From Bradyrhizobium betae (GTDB taxonomy: Bacteria > Pseudomonadota > Alphaproteobacteria > Rhizobiales > Xanthobacteraceae): DNA of 64,000 bases. This document shows positions 9,025-18,719 of the stretch, piece by piece. The position numbers and the translations under genes are program-made. The DNA is taken from positions 124,001 through 188,000 of the forward strand of contig NZ_MZXW01000013.1 of NCBI RefSeq assembly GCF_004123905.1, given 5' to 3'. The notes below the pieces were generated by a model. The model ran no database searches. It saw only the letters and a program-made list of their open reading frames with translations, and was not told the DNA's origin. Within the stretch, counting starts at the first letter, position 1. Each line of letters starts with the position of its first letter.

Positions 9025-9111
9025 CGTAGGATGGGTAGAGCCCTTGCGAAACCCCATCATCTCGCAACTTGCGAAGACGATGGGTTTCGCTTCAGCGAAA
9101 CCCATCCTACG
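9025..9111. repeat. Dispersed palindrome, CGTAGGATGGG family, with inner hairpin
   Basis: CGTAGGATGGG at 9025-9035 faces CCCATCCTACG at 9101-9111. Nested inside is a perfect 12-bp hairpin, GATGGGTTTCGC-TTCA-GCGAAACCCATC, at 9079-9106. It lies between the cupin promoter region and the Usg stop, where it could end usg transcription. Confidence 0.75.
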
Positions 9112-9121
9112 GCATCTCGCC

Positions 9122-9409
9122 TCAATGCAGCCGGAACACGCCGTCGACGGCGCGCAGCTCGGCGGGCTTGATCAGCTTGGAATGCGCGACGGTCACCGAG
9201 AACAGCGGACCGTCGAGCTTCTCCTGCCAGAACGCCAGGAAGTCCGTCAGCGCCGGGAATTTCGGAAACATGTCGTAGTTCTGCCAGACATAGGTCTGAA
9301 GCAGCGACTTGTGATCCGGCATCCGGTAGAGAATTTCCGCCGTCGTCAGCCCGTAACCCAGCACCTGTTTCCGGAAATCGTCGGAAACAACCCCAACCCG
9401 CGAGACCAT
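9122..9409 (-). CDS. usg: Usg family protein
   Basis: A 95-aa protein matching the small alphaproteobacterial Usg family: FRKQVLGYGLTTAEILYRMPDH, then LQTYVWQNYDMFPKFPALTDFLAFWQ, ending SVTVAHSKLIKPAEL. The family was named from a gene near trp genes and its biochemical role is not known. It is a stand-alone gene here, reading away from groESL. An AGGAGG-like site (from cctcctg on the plus strand at 9415-9421) precedes the ATG. Confidence 0.85.
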   Translation of the reverse strand: MVSRVGVVSDDFRKQVLGYGLTTAEILYRMPDHKSLLQTYVWQNYDMFPKFPALTDFLAFWQEKLDGPLFSVTVAHSKLIKPAELRAVDGVFRLH

Positions 9410-9567
9410 GCCAACCTCCTGTGCAGGAGCGCATATTCAAGGGGTGGCTTGCCGGTACGCTGCTTACGAGCCACCCGGTGGAGATGCGCTCACATGAGAG
9501 AAATGTGACGCAAACTGATAATCCATCTCAAGCCCAAAAGTTTAACAAGCTGTTGAAATTCAATGCG

Positions 9568-9594
9568 TTAGCAGCAGAGAGGGCTCCGTGCTAA
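9568..9594 (+). promoter_or_regulatory. CIRCE-like element 1 (degenerate)
   Basis: TTAGCAgca-N9-ccGTGCTAA. It has the exact 9-9-9 CIRCE geometry and 13 of 18 arm positions match the consensus TTAGCACTC-N9-GAGTGCTAA; the six outer bases of each arm are perfect complements. It lies about 206 nt upstream of groES. It could be a weak HrcA site. Confidence 0.4.
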
Positions 9595-9642
9595 TACGGT
9601 CCCCAGAGGGCTCCTCAGACCGGTTAACGATGGTCAAGGAAT

Positions 9643-9669
9643 TTGGCACCCAGGCCTTCAGAGTGCTGA
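9643..9669 (+). promoter_or_regulatory. CIRCE-like element 2
   Basis: TTGGCACCC-N9-GAGTGCTGA. It keeps the 9-9-9 CIRCE spacing with 15 of 18 consensus positions. It sits just upstream of the RpoH-type promoter, where bound HrcA could add to repression from element 3. Confidence 0.5.
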
Positions 9670-9686
9670 ATTTTCTGCTAGAAGCC

Positions 9687-9715
9687 CTTGCCCCCGCAAA
9701 ATTCCTGTCCTATTT
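9687..9715 (+). promoter_or_regulatory. RpoH (sigma-32) type heat-shock promoter for groESL
   Basis: A -35 element CTTG at 9687-9690 and a -10 element CCTATTT at 9709-9715 are separated by 18 nt. This agrees with the alphaproteobacterial RpoH pattern CTTG-N17/18-CYTATNT. Transcription would begin near 9722, just ahead of the best CIRCE element. Confidence 0.65.
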
Positions 9716-9729
9716 CAGCCTCGCCTGTG

Positions 9730-9756
9730 CTAGCACTCGCGGGCACAGACTGCTAA
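9730..9756 (+). promoter_or_regulatory. CIRCE element 3 (HrcA operator of groESL)
   Basis: CTAGCACTC-N9-GACTGCTAA. It has one mismatch in each 9-nt arm of the CIRCE consensus and exact spacing. It lies between the predicted transcription start and the groES ribosome-binding site, where HrcA-CIRCE repression is known to act in bacteria. Confidence 0.85.
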
Positions 9757-9799
9757 CATCCAGAAATTCCCAACTAGTGCAATTACTTAGGAGGACTGC

Positions 9800-11802
<2,003 letters not shown>

Positions 11803-11827
11803 GGTCCCGCACCCTCAAGAACTACGA

Positions 11828-11854
11828 AACCCCGGCAGCGATGCCGGGGTTTTT
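11828..11854 (+). terminator. Rho-independent terminator of groESL
   Basis: A 9-bp perfect stem, AACCCCGGC / GCCGGGGTT, with a 6-nt loop, followed by a T-rich run. It lies 26 nt after the groEL stop. Confidence 0.9.
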
Positions 11855-11865
11855 GTTTGTGGGAT

Positions 11866-11906
11866 CGTCATTCCGGGGCACCCGAAGCGCGCGCCCCGGA
11901 ATGACG
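11866..11906. repeat. Short palindrome CGTCATTCCGGGGC family
   Basis: Perfect 14-bp arms at 11866-11879 and 11893-11906 enclose 13 nt. It sits 3 nt from the signal peptidase stop on the other strand and could serve as that gene's terminator. Confidence 0.7.
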
Positions 11907-11909
11907 GGG

Positions 11910-12656
11910 CTACCACACCTTCCCCATCCGCTCCGCGCGCAGCCGGCCGTGGGTGTCGAGCGACCAGAAGATCCGCGTCACCTTGCCGACGAGATTGTCC
12001 ATCGGGATGAAACCCATCACCGACATGAAGCGGCTATCGGTCGAGTTGTCGCGGTTGTCGCCGAGCACGAAGAAATGGCCTGATGGCACCGTGTAGACAT
12101 TGGTGTTGTCGACATATCCATTATCGACGCAGTCGTAGGTGATGTAGCTCGCGCCGTTCGGCAGCGTCTCGCGCCAGCGCTTGACCTTGGTGCCATCATC
12201 CACACCGCAGGCGGAGGTTCCGGGCACGCTTCCCAGAGCGACGCGCGTCACCGGGCGGTCGTTGAGCACGAGCTGGCCCTGCCGCATCTGGATGCGGTCG
12301 CCGGGCAGGCCGACCACGCGCTTGACGTAGTCGACCGAAGTGTCCTTTGGCGACCGGAACACGACGACGTCGCCATGCTCAGGCTCGGCCGCGAGGACAC
12401 GGCCGGAGATCAGTGACGATGCAAAGGGAAATGAATAAGGACCGTAGCCATAGGCGTGCTTCGAGGCGAGCACGTAGTCGCCGACGACCAGCGTCGGGGT
12501 CATCGACCCCGACGGGATATTGAACGGCTGATACAGCAAGAAGCGAAACAGGAACGGCGGCGACCACAGCACCGGGACCAGCAGGATCAGGACGACGATC
12601 GCCTTCCATTCCCGCGATTGCGCCGGGGGACGGATGGTTTGCTGGAGCGTGGTCAT
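11910..12656 (-). CDS. lepB: Signal peptidase I
   Basis: A 248-aa inner-membrane leader peptidase that removes signal peptides from exported proteins. One N-terminal membrane segment covers residues 19-42. The Ser/Lys dyad is visible: Ser51 in NIPSGSMTPTL and Lys112 in VDYVKRVVGLPGD. The conserved GDNRDNSTDSR box lies near the C-terminus. Cysteines at about 150 and 176 may form a disulphide. It is not in the usual lepA-lepB-rnc cluster, so it may be an additional paralogue. It converges on groESL. Confidence 0.95.
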   Translation of the reverse strand: MTTLQQTIRPPAQSREWKAIVVLILLVPVLWSPPFLFRFLLYQPFNIPSGSMTPTLVVGDYVLASKHAYGYGPYSFPFASSLISGRVLAAEPEHGDVVVFRSPKDTSVDYVKRVVGLPGDRIQMRQGQLVLNDRPVTRVALGSVPGTSACGVDDGTKVKRWRETLPNGASYITYDCVDNGYVDNTNVYTVPSGHFFVLGDNRDNSTDSRFMSVMGFIPMDNLVGKVTRIFWSLDTHGRLRAERMGKVW

Positions 12657-12784
12657 TGGCCTGCCCTGATCAAGACTGTGATCGTCGCGGTAAGCTTACG
12701 CAACCTTCGCGCGCGTGCAATACCTGCGCACGTTTTTGGTCGGCACGCGCACGCGTTCACGGCAAGCGAGGAGGACGGACAAAT

Positions 12785-12810
12785 GAAGGGCCGCCCGTGG
12801 GCGACCCTTC
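12785..12810 (-). terminator. Hairpin terminator downstream of the slipin gene
   Basis: GAAGGG at 12785-12790 and CCCTTC at 12805-12810 extend inward through CGCCC/GGGCG with one internal mismatch. The hairpin begins 4 nt after the slipin stop codon. The following T run is weak. Confidence 0.55.
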
Positions 12811-12814
12811 TGCT

Positions 12815-13966
12815 TCACGTGCTCTCGGGCGCCTTCAGGCGCACGAGCCGGGTCAGGAGGGCATCGAGGCCCTCGCCGTTGCCGGCATGGAGATCGATGC
12901 GACCGACCTTCTCGACCAGCCGCTCCAGCGACTCCAGCTCCTTGAGCCGCAGCAGCAGGGGGTTCTCCTCCATCAGGCGGGCGGTGTTCAGGAGCGATCG
13001 CGTCGCCGCGGTCTCCTCCTGTCGGCGGATCAGGTTCGCCTTCGCGAGCCGCTCCGCCTCCACCACCTTGTTCACCAGCTCCCGGATTTCGCCGGGCAGG
13101 ATCACATCCTTGACGCCGAGCTCGGTCACCTCCACGCCGGACTCTGCGACGCGTGCCCGCACATAGTCGCGCAGCTCCGCATCCAGCGCCGCCTTCGCAG
13201 ACAGCACCTCGTCCAGCGTCCGGCCCGCGACCGCCTCGCGGATCGCGAACTGCACCAGGCGGTACAGCCACGCATCCACGTCGGGCACGGTGGCAACCGT
13301 GCGCTCGGGATCGACCACCTTGCGGAACGCCGTCAGCGTCACCCGCAGCGCGATGCGATCCTTGGTCAGCATCTCCTGCGCGGTGATCTCGACCGCCTGG
13401 GGCCGCAGATCGAGGCGCTTCACCTCGATCTTGCGGCCGACGGTCCAGAACGCGTGCCGGCCGGGCGCGAGCCGCTCCACGAGCCGGCCCTCGACGTAGA
13501 GAAGACCCGCCTCGTGGTTCTCGACCACCGTCTCCGACGACACAGTCGAGCGGTTGCGCTCGATCATGGTCAGATGACGCGCGCCGACCCGGGGATCAAC
13601 GGACACATCGATGCGCTCGACATCGATGCGGGTCGCGACCTTCCAGTAGACGCGCACCTGCCAGGGCGTCATCAGATGCACGGGCCGGCCGTCGAGGCTG
13701 ACGATGGCAACCTCGTCCGCCCCGGTCTCGACCGCCTCGAACAGCTCGGCGGCGAGATCAGGCCGCGCGGCCTTCAGCACCGCGTAGCGATCCGTGGGGA
13801 ATTCGGTCCCCACGACGTTGTACACGGTGGCCGTCAGCTCGTTGCGCAGATCGAACAGGCGATGCCGCCCAGGCGCGAGCACACGCTCGAGCTGGCCGTT
13901 TCGCGTGAGTAGCGCGCGCTCACCGTCCTTCACGGTGATCGTGGTCATCAGCAAATGCCAAGTCAT
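12815..13966 (-). CDS. Slipin family protein (SPFH/band-7 domain)
   Basis: A 383-aa SPFH protein. After a very short N-terminus it reads VKDGERALLTRNGQLERVLAPGRH, the repeated entry motif of slipins, which recurs near residue 155 as ENHEAGLLYVEGRLVERLAPGRH. The band-7 core follows (VKRLDLRPQAVEITAQEMLTKDRIALRV, then a DAWLYRLVQFAIREAVAGRTLDE segment), with an alpha-helical coiled-coil region to the end. There is no clear N-terminal membrane hairpin, unlike stomatin. AAGGAGG lies 7 nt before the ATG. In many proteobacteria this slipin type sits near RtcB RNA-repair or Ro/Y-RNA genes; neither is in this window. Two tRNA-like sequences lie upstream on the same strand. Confidence 0.88.
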   Translation of the reverse strand: MTWHLLMTTITVKDGERALLTRNGQLERVLAPGRHRLFDLRNELTATVYNVVGTEFPTDRYAVLKAARPDLAAELFEAVETGADEVAIVSLDGRPVHLMTPWQVRVYWKVATRIDVERIDVSVDPRVGARHLTMIERNRSTVSSETVVENHEAGLLYVEGRLVERLAPGRHAFWTVGRKIEVKRLDLRPQAVEITAQEMLTKDRIALRVTLTAFRKVVDPERTVATVPDVDAWLYRLVQFAIREAVAGRTLDEVLSAKAALDAELRDYVRARVAESGVEVTELGVKDVILPGEIRELVNKVVEAERLAKANLIRRQEETAATRSLLNTARLMEENPLLLRLKELESLERLVEKVGRIDLHAGNGEGLDALLTRLVRLKAPEST

Positions 13967-14298
13967 GGCACGCCTCCTTCGTTCGCGCCCGGCCGGATGC
14001 CGAACAACAGGTTTTCGTTTGCAAAGGACGTGAGGACGCGGACGACGCTTCCCATGATATCGGCGGGCCGGGGCTTGAGCTTGCACGATGACAGGCGCGC
14101 GCGCGCGATCACGCGACGGATGTCGCGTGGCCGAGCGGAGCCACCCGGCATCAGCGCAAGCGGTATCCACCGCGGCGCGAAGCCGGTCTCACAGTGTCCA
14201 GGTTCGGACGGAAAGCCTTGCGGCAAAACGGCCGGACTGCGACTGAAGCGCGCGTCCGGTCCCCTTCAGAGGAATCAGCTTTTCAGGCTGAAACGGAG

Positions 14299-14370
14299 CG
14301 CTGGAGCGGGATTCGAACCCGCGTCACGATGATTAACAGTCATCTGCTCTACCAACTGAGCTATCCTTTT
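14299..14370 (-). ncRNA. tRNA-Asn(GUU)-like sequence with unpaired acceptor stem
   Basis: On the minus strand, positions 8-65 of a tRNA are fully canonical. They comprise T8-A9, D stem GCTC/GAGC with loop AGTTGGTA, anticodon stem GATGA/TCATC with loop CTGTTAA (anticodon GTT, Asn), a 5-nt variable loop, and T arm GCGGG-TTCGAAT-CCCGC. The acceptor does not close: the 5' side AAAAGGA pairs with the 3' side TCCAGCG at only the three inner positions, and no CCA follows. It is therefore either a decayed tRNA or a tRNA mimic. It directly abuts a second tRNA-like sequence upstream and lies about 330 nt ahead of the slipin ATG on the same strand. Confidence 0.65.
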
Positions 14371-14371
14371 G

Positions 14372-14442
14372 TGCAAGAGACCGGAATCGAACCGATGCCT
14401 TCGGGTGTTCAAGCCCGACGCTCTCCATGAGCTACGTCCTGC
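14372..14442 (-). ncRNA. Second tRNA-like sequence, abutting the first
   Basis: On the minus strand the acceptor GCAGGA-(bulged C)-G pairs with CTCTTGC (seven pairs including one G-U). T8-A9 is followed by D stem GCTC/GAGC with a shortened 5-nt loop ATGGA, anticodon stem TCGGG/CCCGA with an 8-nt loop CTTGAACA, a 4-nt variable loop, and T arm ATCGG-TTCGATT-CCGGT. The enlarged anticodon loop, small D loop and missing CCA argue against an ordinary decoding tRNA; the anticodon cannot be fixed (UGA or GAA depending on register). One nucleotide separates it from the Asn-like unit, giving a dimer-like arrangement. Confidence 0.6.
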
Positions 14443-14538
14443 GTTTGGCCTTCATTCGGCGGAACACGAAACCGGAGACCGGCTCGCGCCAGCCGGGATC
14501 TCAGAGAGCCCGGACACACAGCCTAGCGAAGGAGCGGG

Positions 14539-14567
14539 CTAATAGACGAAGCACGTTCGGGTTGCAA
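14539..14567 (-). promoter_or_regulatory. Candidate promoter for the tRNA-like/slipin transcript
   Basis: On the minus strand TTGCAA (14562-14567) and TATTAG (14539-14544) are separated by 17 nt, a plausible housekeeping promoter. It would start RNA about 90 nt before the first tRNA-like unit. Both boxes are imperfect. The rest of the 14443-14635 gap shows no coding sequence. Confidence 0.35.
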
Positions 14568-14635
14568 GGGGGAGCGGCAAGATTTTTCATCGCGCCTCCT
14601 GCACTGTGACGCGACAAGCACAACGCGACATCGCG

Positions 14636-15469
14636 TCACGCCCGGGACATCTCCTGAAAACACACCCTCACCCAGTCGATCGTCACGCGCGTTGCGGCGT
14701 CGCGCTTGAGGTGATTTTGCACGAGCAGCCAGACGTCGCGTCGCTTCGGCAGCAGCGTGGCACGCAGGCGGCGATCGGCGAGCAGATCCGCGCAAACATA
14801 CTCCGGCAACACGCCGGCGGCCTCATGCGCGCGGATCACGCTGCGGATGACGCGAACGTTGTCGGTGACGCAGCGCGCGCGGCCTTGCTTCGTGCGCAGG
14901 AATTGCATCTCGGGAATTGCACCGAGTTCGTCCGGATAGGCGCACAGCACCGGCTCGCGCTCGGTCGTAACAGGCTCGAAATAATAGAGCTTGATGTCAC
15001 CGAGCTTCGAGATCGCGAAGTCACCCTTGTCGGGTTTGCGCAGGCGGATGGCGAGGTCGGCCTCCCAGCGCGAGAACTTGACGTTCTCGCTCGACGTGAG
15101 GAATTGCAGCGCCAGGCCGGGATTGGCGCGCAGGAAGTCGCTCGCGCGCGGCGACAGCACCTCCTCGGCGACCGTGTTGGTGGAGGCGATGCGCAGGCGT
15201 CCCACCGGACCTGCCAGACTCTCACCGACGCGACCGATCTCGGCGGCATGTACGGCCATCGCCTCGACATGCGCCAGCACCGCCTCGCAACTCCGCGTCG
15301 GCCTGCGGACGCCGTCGGCGGCCTCGAACAGACGCAAACCGAGCGCACGCTCGATGCGCGACAGCCTGCGCCCGACCGTCGTCTCGTCGATGCGCAGCCG
15401 CGTGCTGGCGCCCGCGTAGGTGCCCTCGTCCCTGACGGCAGCGATGATGCGCAGATCGTCCCAGTTCAT
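14636..15469 (-). CDS. LysR family transcriptional regulator
   Basis: A 277-aa LysR regulator, slightly shorter than the usual 300. The winged HTH opens MNWDDLRIIAAVRDEGTYAG and contains TTVGRRLSRIERALGLRLFE. The effector domain follows from about residue 88. It is divergent from the isochorismatase-like hydrolase/GST pair with a 128-nt gap that holds a good LysR-type inverted repeat. It probably controls that pair. Confidence 0.9.
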   Translation of the reverse strand: MNWDDLRIIAAVRDEGTYAGASTRLRIDETTVGRRLSRIERALGLRLFEAADGVRRPTRSCEAVLAHVEAMAVHAAEIGRVGESLAGPVGRLRIASTNTVAEEVLSPRASDFLRANPGLALQFLTSSENVKFSRWEADLAIRLRKPDKGDFAISKLGDIKLYYFEPVTTEREPVLCAYPDELGAIPEMQFLRTKQGRARCVTDNVRVIRSVIRAHEAAGVLPEYVCADLLADRRLRATLLPKRRDVWLLVQNHLKRDAATRVTIDWVRVCFQEMSRA

Positions 15470-15503
15470 GGCGCGAGGTTATACCGGCCGGAAGCAGCCT
15501 GCA

Positions 15504-15528
15504 ATATCGCAGCCACTAGCTGCAATAT
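15504..15528. promoter_or_regulatory. Candidate LysR operator
   Basis: ATATCGCAGC-CACTA-GCTGCAATAT: 10-bp arms with one mismatch and a 5-nt spacer, in the divergent gap between the LysR gene and the hydrolase. The geometry suits a LysR dimer. Confidence 0.5.
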
Positions 15529-15597
15529 TCCTGCATATCGGCAGGCGCTCCACCGGCTATGCTTGTCGCGCGTTTTGCCCCGGAGATTTCCAAAACC

Positions 15598-16191
15598 ATG
15601 ACCGCCGCAAAGACCCTGCTGCAGCTCGCCGGCGCCGATCTCAACCCGCCGCTTCTTGGCGACGCTGCGCTGGTGCTGATCGACATTCAGAACGAATATC
15701 TCGCAGGTCCTCTCGCTCTGCCCGACGCCCGACCTGCGATCGCGCGGGCGGCGGCGCTCCTGGCGCGGGCCCGCGAGAGTGGAGCCGCGATCATCCATAT
15801 CGCCCATCGCGGCAAGGCCGGCAGCCTGTTCGATCGCGGCGCCGACCGCGGCGCCATCGTCGCCGAGCTAAGCCCGCGTGCCGGCGAGCTGGTGATCGAG
15901 AAGGAGTTGCCGAATGCGTTTGCCGGCACTGATTTGCAAGCACGCCTTGCCGCCACCGACAGGACAAACATCGTACTGGCCGGCTTCATGACGCATATGT
16001 GCGTCTCCTCCACTGCGCGCGCCGCGCTCGACCTCGGCTTTCGCACGACGATCGACGCCGATTCCTGCGCCACGCGCGACCTGCCCGACGGCCGCGGCGG
16101 CACGCTGGACGCCCGGACCATCCACGAGGTTGCGCTCGCCGAGCTATCCGACCGCTTCGCGATCATCGCGCGCGGCGATGCGCTGACATAA
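15598..16191 (+). CDS. Isochorismatase-family cysteine hydrolase
   Basis: A 197-aa hydrolase of the isochorismatase/nicotinamidase superfamily. The catalytic triad is visible: Asp29 in LIDIQNEY, Lys102 in VIEKELPNAF and Cys135 in THMCVSSTARAA. The cis-peptide region GFMTHMC is typical. It hydrolyses an amide or a related bond; the substrate is unknown. The ATG at 15598 is used; 15559 is an alternative that adds 13 residues. A GST gene follows after 12 nt, so the two form an operon, and a divergent LysR regulator lies upstream. Confidence 0.85.
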   Translation: MTAAKTLLQLAGADLNPPLLGDAALVLIDIQNEYLAGPLALPDARPAIARAAALLARARESGAAIIHIAHRGKAGSLFDRGADRGAIVAELSPRAGELVIEKELPNAFAGTDLQARLAATDRTNIVLAGFMTHMCVSSTARAALDLGFRTTIDADSCATRDLPDGRGGTLDARTIHEVALAELSDRFAIIARGDALT

Positions 16192-16203
16192 CGGAGCAAC
16201 GCG

Positions 16204-16824
16204 ATGCTGCAACTCTATTTCTCGCCGATGGCCTGCTCGCTTGCGAGCCGCATCGCGCTGATGGAAGCAGGCCTGGATGCGCGCTATCATCTGGTGCATC
16301 TCTGGACCAAAACGATCGTCGACGACGACAGTGACTTTCGCAGCATCTCGCCGAAAGGCGCGGTGCTGGTGCTGGAGAACGGCGAACGGCTGACCGAGAG
16401 CGCGGCGGTGCTGCAATACATCGCCGATCGGAGGCCGGAGACTGGCCTTGCTCCGCCCTTCGGCGATCCCGATCGCTACCGCCTCCAGGAATGGCTGAGT
16501 TTTGTCGGCGCCGAGATCCACAAGGCGTTCCTGTTTCCGACCTTCTGGTACAAGGACGACGGCTCGCTCGCCAAGCCGCGGGCGAGGATCACGCAGACAT
16601 TGGCGGTGCCATCGGCGCATCTCGCCGGTCGCGAATTCCTCGTCGGTAACCGTTTCACCGTCGCGGATGCCCACCTCCTTTGGGCCTTGCTGCTGCTCCG
16701 TCCCGCAGGCATCGACATCGCGCAATGGCCATCCCTGTCGGCCTATCTCGAGCGCATGCAGGCGCGCCCCGCAGTGCGGGAGGTGATTGCGACGGAGATG
16801 GCGCTGCGGAAAACGCTGGGGTGA
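16204..16824 (+). CDS. Glutathione S-transferase family protein
   Basis: A 206-aa GST. The N-terminal thioredoxin-like domain begins MLQLYFSPMACSLASRIALMEAG (Ser/Cys at the active-site turn) and includes the ESAAVLQYIA glutathione-binding Glu-Ser pair. The all-helical C-terminal domain has the N-capping region NRFTVADAHLLW. Probable role: conjugation or isomerisation using glutathione. It lies 12 nt downstream of the isochorismatase-like hydrolase, suggesting joint processing of one compound. Confidence 0.9.
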   Translation: MLQLYFSPMACSLASRIALMEAGLDARYHLVHLWTKTIVDDDSDFRSISPKGAVLVLENGERLTESAAVLQYIADRRPETGLAPPFGDPDRYRLQEWLSFVGAEIHKAFLFPTFWYKDDGSLAKPRARITQTLAVPSAHLAGREFLVGNRFTVADAHLLWALLLLRPAGIDIAQWPSLSAYLERMQARPAVREVIATEMALRKTLG

Positions 16825-16881
16825 GCGCAGCGTGACAGGACGTCACGGCGCGCGTTGAAGGCCTGAAGCAGAAGGTTAGCG

Positions 16882-17265
16882 GTGGCGCCGAGCGGCAACG
16901 CCAGAACCACGGGAAGCAAGGATTTTGACGGCAACTGAGACGTGACCTCGAACTGCCAAGCCACCGGCAAGGCGCAGGGCTTTACCCGCCCCCTGGTCGC
17001 CACCGTCACCAACGGCGTGTTTCACGCCGAGGCGCAGGGCCCGGGCAACAACGTCAACCGGCTGGAGATCGACGGCCAGATCCCGGCGGACGGCAAGACG
17101 ACGTTGAGTGCGCGCGGCACCACAGGGGCGAGCACCTACACCCTCAACAACCTCGCGCCCGGCTCGCCCTACGCCTTCACGGTCGATGCGCAGTTCGATC
17201 GCACCCGCGGCACCGGCAAGTGCAACGAGGCGCGCGCCTGCAATCTGGTCTTCGTCAAGCGCTAA
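16882..17265 (+). pseudogene. Decayed gene for a secreted protein (nonsense codon)
   Basis: The open stretch from a GTG at 16942 encodes 107 residues (CQATGKAQGF..., ending CNLVFVKR) with no ribosome-binding site. In the same frame upstream are residues ending FDGN, then TGA at 16936-16938, then DVTSNC. An aromatic residue after FDG(N/T) would be expected, so TGA probably replaces a Trp codon TGG. The domain looks like the small extracellular FDG-W domains found in rhizobial exported or cyclase-linked proteins (recollection, not searched). No signal peptide or start can be recognised upstream. Most likely a remnant; a functional GTG-started fragment is less likely. Confidence 0.55.
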
Positions 17266-17271
17266 CCGCTG

Positions 17272-18708
17272 TCACACACCGGTCTGACTGATGAACTTGG
17301 TGTTGAAATAACCCTCCATGGCCTCGGTGCCGCCTTCCGAGCCGTAGCCGGAATCCTTGATGCCGCCGAACGGCACCTCGGGCAGCGCCAGCCCAAAACT
17401 GTTGATCGACATCATGCCGGCCTCGACCGCCGCGCCGATCGCCGCCGCTGTCTTGGCCGAGCTGGTGAAGGCGTAGGACGCCAGGCCAAACGGCAGCCGG
17501 TTGGCCTCCTCGACGACGTCGTCAAATGACGAGAAGCGCGAGATCAGCGCGAGCGGGCCGAACGGCTCCTCGCTCATGGCGCGGGCATCCTTCGGCACGT
17601 CGCTCACCACGGTCGGCTCGAAGAAATGCCCCTTGTTGCCGACGCGTTTGCCCCCGGTCTCGAGCTTCGCACCCTTGCCGACGGCATCCTGCACCATGCC
17701 CTCGATGGCGGTGACGCGACGCGGATTGGCGAGCGAGCCCATCTTGGACTCGGGATCGAGGCCGTTGCCGACCTTGAATGCCTTGGCGCTGTCCACAAAA
17801 GTGTCGACGAATTGCCTGAACACGTCGTCCTGCACCAGCATTCGCGTCGGCGAGATGCAGACCTGCCCGGCATTGCGATATTTCGCGGCCGCCAGGATCT
17901 TCGCGGCTGACGTGACATCGGCGTCCTTGAACACTATCGCCGGCGCGTGGCCGCCCAGCTCCATCGTGGCCCGCTTCATGTGCAGGCCCGCGAGCGCGTT
18001 GAGCTGCTTGCCGACATAGGTCGAGCCGGTGAAGGAGATTTTTCTGATCACCGGATGCGGGATCAGATATTCGGAGATTTCCGAGGGCACGCCGTAGACA
18101 AGGTTGATGACACCGTCGGGGACGCCGGCGTCGGCAAACGCGCGGATAAGCTGCGCGGGCGAAGCCGGCGTCTCCTCCGGCGCCTTGACGATGATCGAGC
18201 AGCCGGCGGCGAGCGCGGCCGAGAGCTTGCGCACGACCTGATTGATCGGGAAATTCCACGGCGTGAACGCCGCGACCGGGCCGACCGGCTCCTTCATCGC
18301 AATCTGGTAGATGCCGGGCCCGCGCGCGGGGATCAGCCTTCCATAGGCGCGCTTGGATTCCTCGGCGAACCACTCGATCACGTCCGCCGCGGCCATCGCC
18401 TCCATCTTGGCTTCGCCGAGCGTCTTGCCCTGCTCCATCGTCAGCAGCGGCGCGATCTCGTCATTGCGCTCGCGCATGATGGCGGCAGCCTTGCGCATGA
18501 TTTTGCAGCGCTCGAACGGCGCGACGTTGCGCCAGACCTTGAAGCCGGCGCTGGCCGCGGCCAGTGCTTCGTCGAGATCGGATTGGCCGGCATGGGCGAC
18601 GGTGCCGATCACCTCTTCGGTCGCGGGATTGCGCACCTCGATCACTTTGCCCGAATGGGCCGGGCGCCATTTTCCGCCGATGAAAAGCTGAGTGTTCGAA
18701 TAAGCCAA
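17272..18708 (-). CDS. NAD(P)-dependent aldehyde dehydrogenase (succinate-semialdehyde type)
   Basis: A 478-aa ALDH-superfamily enzyme oxidising an aldehyde to the acid. Family motifs are visible: [21 protein letters not shown], the nucleotide-binding FTGST, general base Glu250 in MELGG, and catalytic Cys284 in [11 protein letters not shown]. The overall pattern is closest to GabD-like succinate-semialdehyde dehydrogenases. The start is TTG at 18708, preceded at 6 nt by GAGGAG; no ATG fits the conserved N-terminus. It lies 11 nt after the last ATPase gene of the Liv-type uptake operon, so its substrate is probably derived from the imported compound. Confidence 0.9.
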   Translation of the reverse strand: MAYSNTQLFIGGKWRPAHSGKVIEVRNPATEEVIGTVAHAGQSDLDEALAAASAGFKVWRNVAPFERCKIMRKAAAIMRERNDEIAPLLTMEQGKTLGEAKMEAMAAADVIEWFAEESKRAYGRLIPARGPGIYQIAMKEPVGPVAAFTPWNFPINQVVRKLSAALAAGCSIIVKAPEETPASPAQLIRAFADAGVPDGVINLVYGVPSEISEYLIPHPVIRKISFTGSTYVGKQLNALAGLHMKRATMELGGHAPAIVFKDADVTSAAKILAAAKYRNAGQVCISPTRMLVQDDVFRQFVDTFVDSAKAFKVGNGLDPESKMGSLANPRRVTAIEGMVQDAVGKGAKLETGGKRVGNKGHFFEPTVVSDVPKDARAMSEEPFGPLALISRFSSFDDVVEEANRLPFGLASYAFTSSAKTAAAIGAAVEAGMMSINSFGLALPEVPFGGIKDSGYGSEGGTEAMEGYFNTKFISQTGV

Positions 18709-18719
18709 TGGAATCTCCT

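Noticed and set aside
12656..13912. Long plus-strand open frame of 418 codons opposite the slipin gene
   Set aside because: It is antisense to a well-supported slipin gene, has low-complexity Arg/His/Leu composition and no ribosome-binding site.
14022..14045. Possible sigma-54 promoter ahead of the slipin gene
   Set aside because: The minus strand has TTGCA at the right distance from CACG, but the -24 box lacks the essential GG, so it does not fit the consensus.
13963..14226. Minus-strand 87-codon frame ending in a 4-nt overlap with the slipin start
   Set aside because: The ATGA overlap hints at a coupled leader peptide, but there is no ribosome-binding site and no recognisable domain; left undecided and not called.
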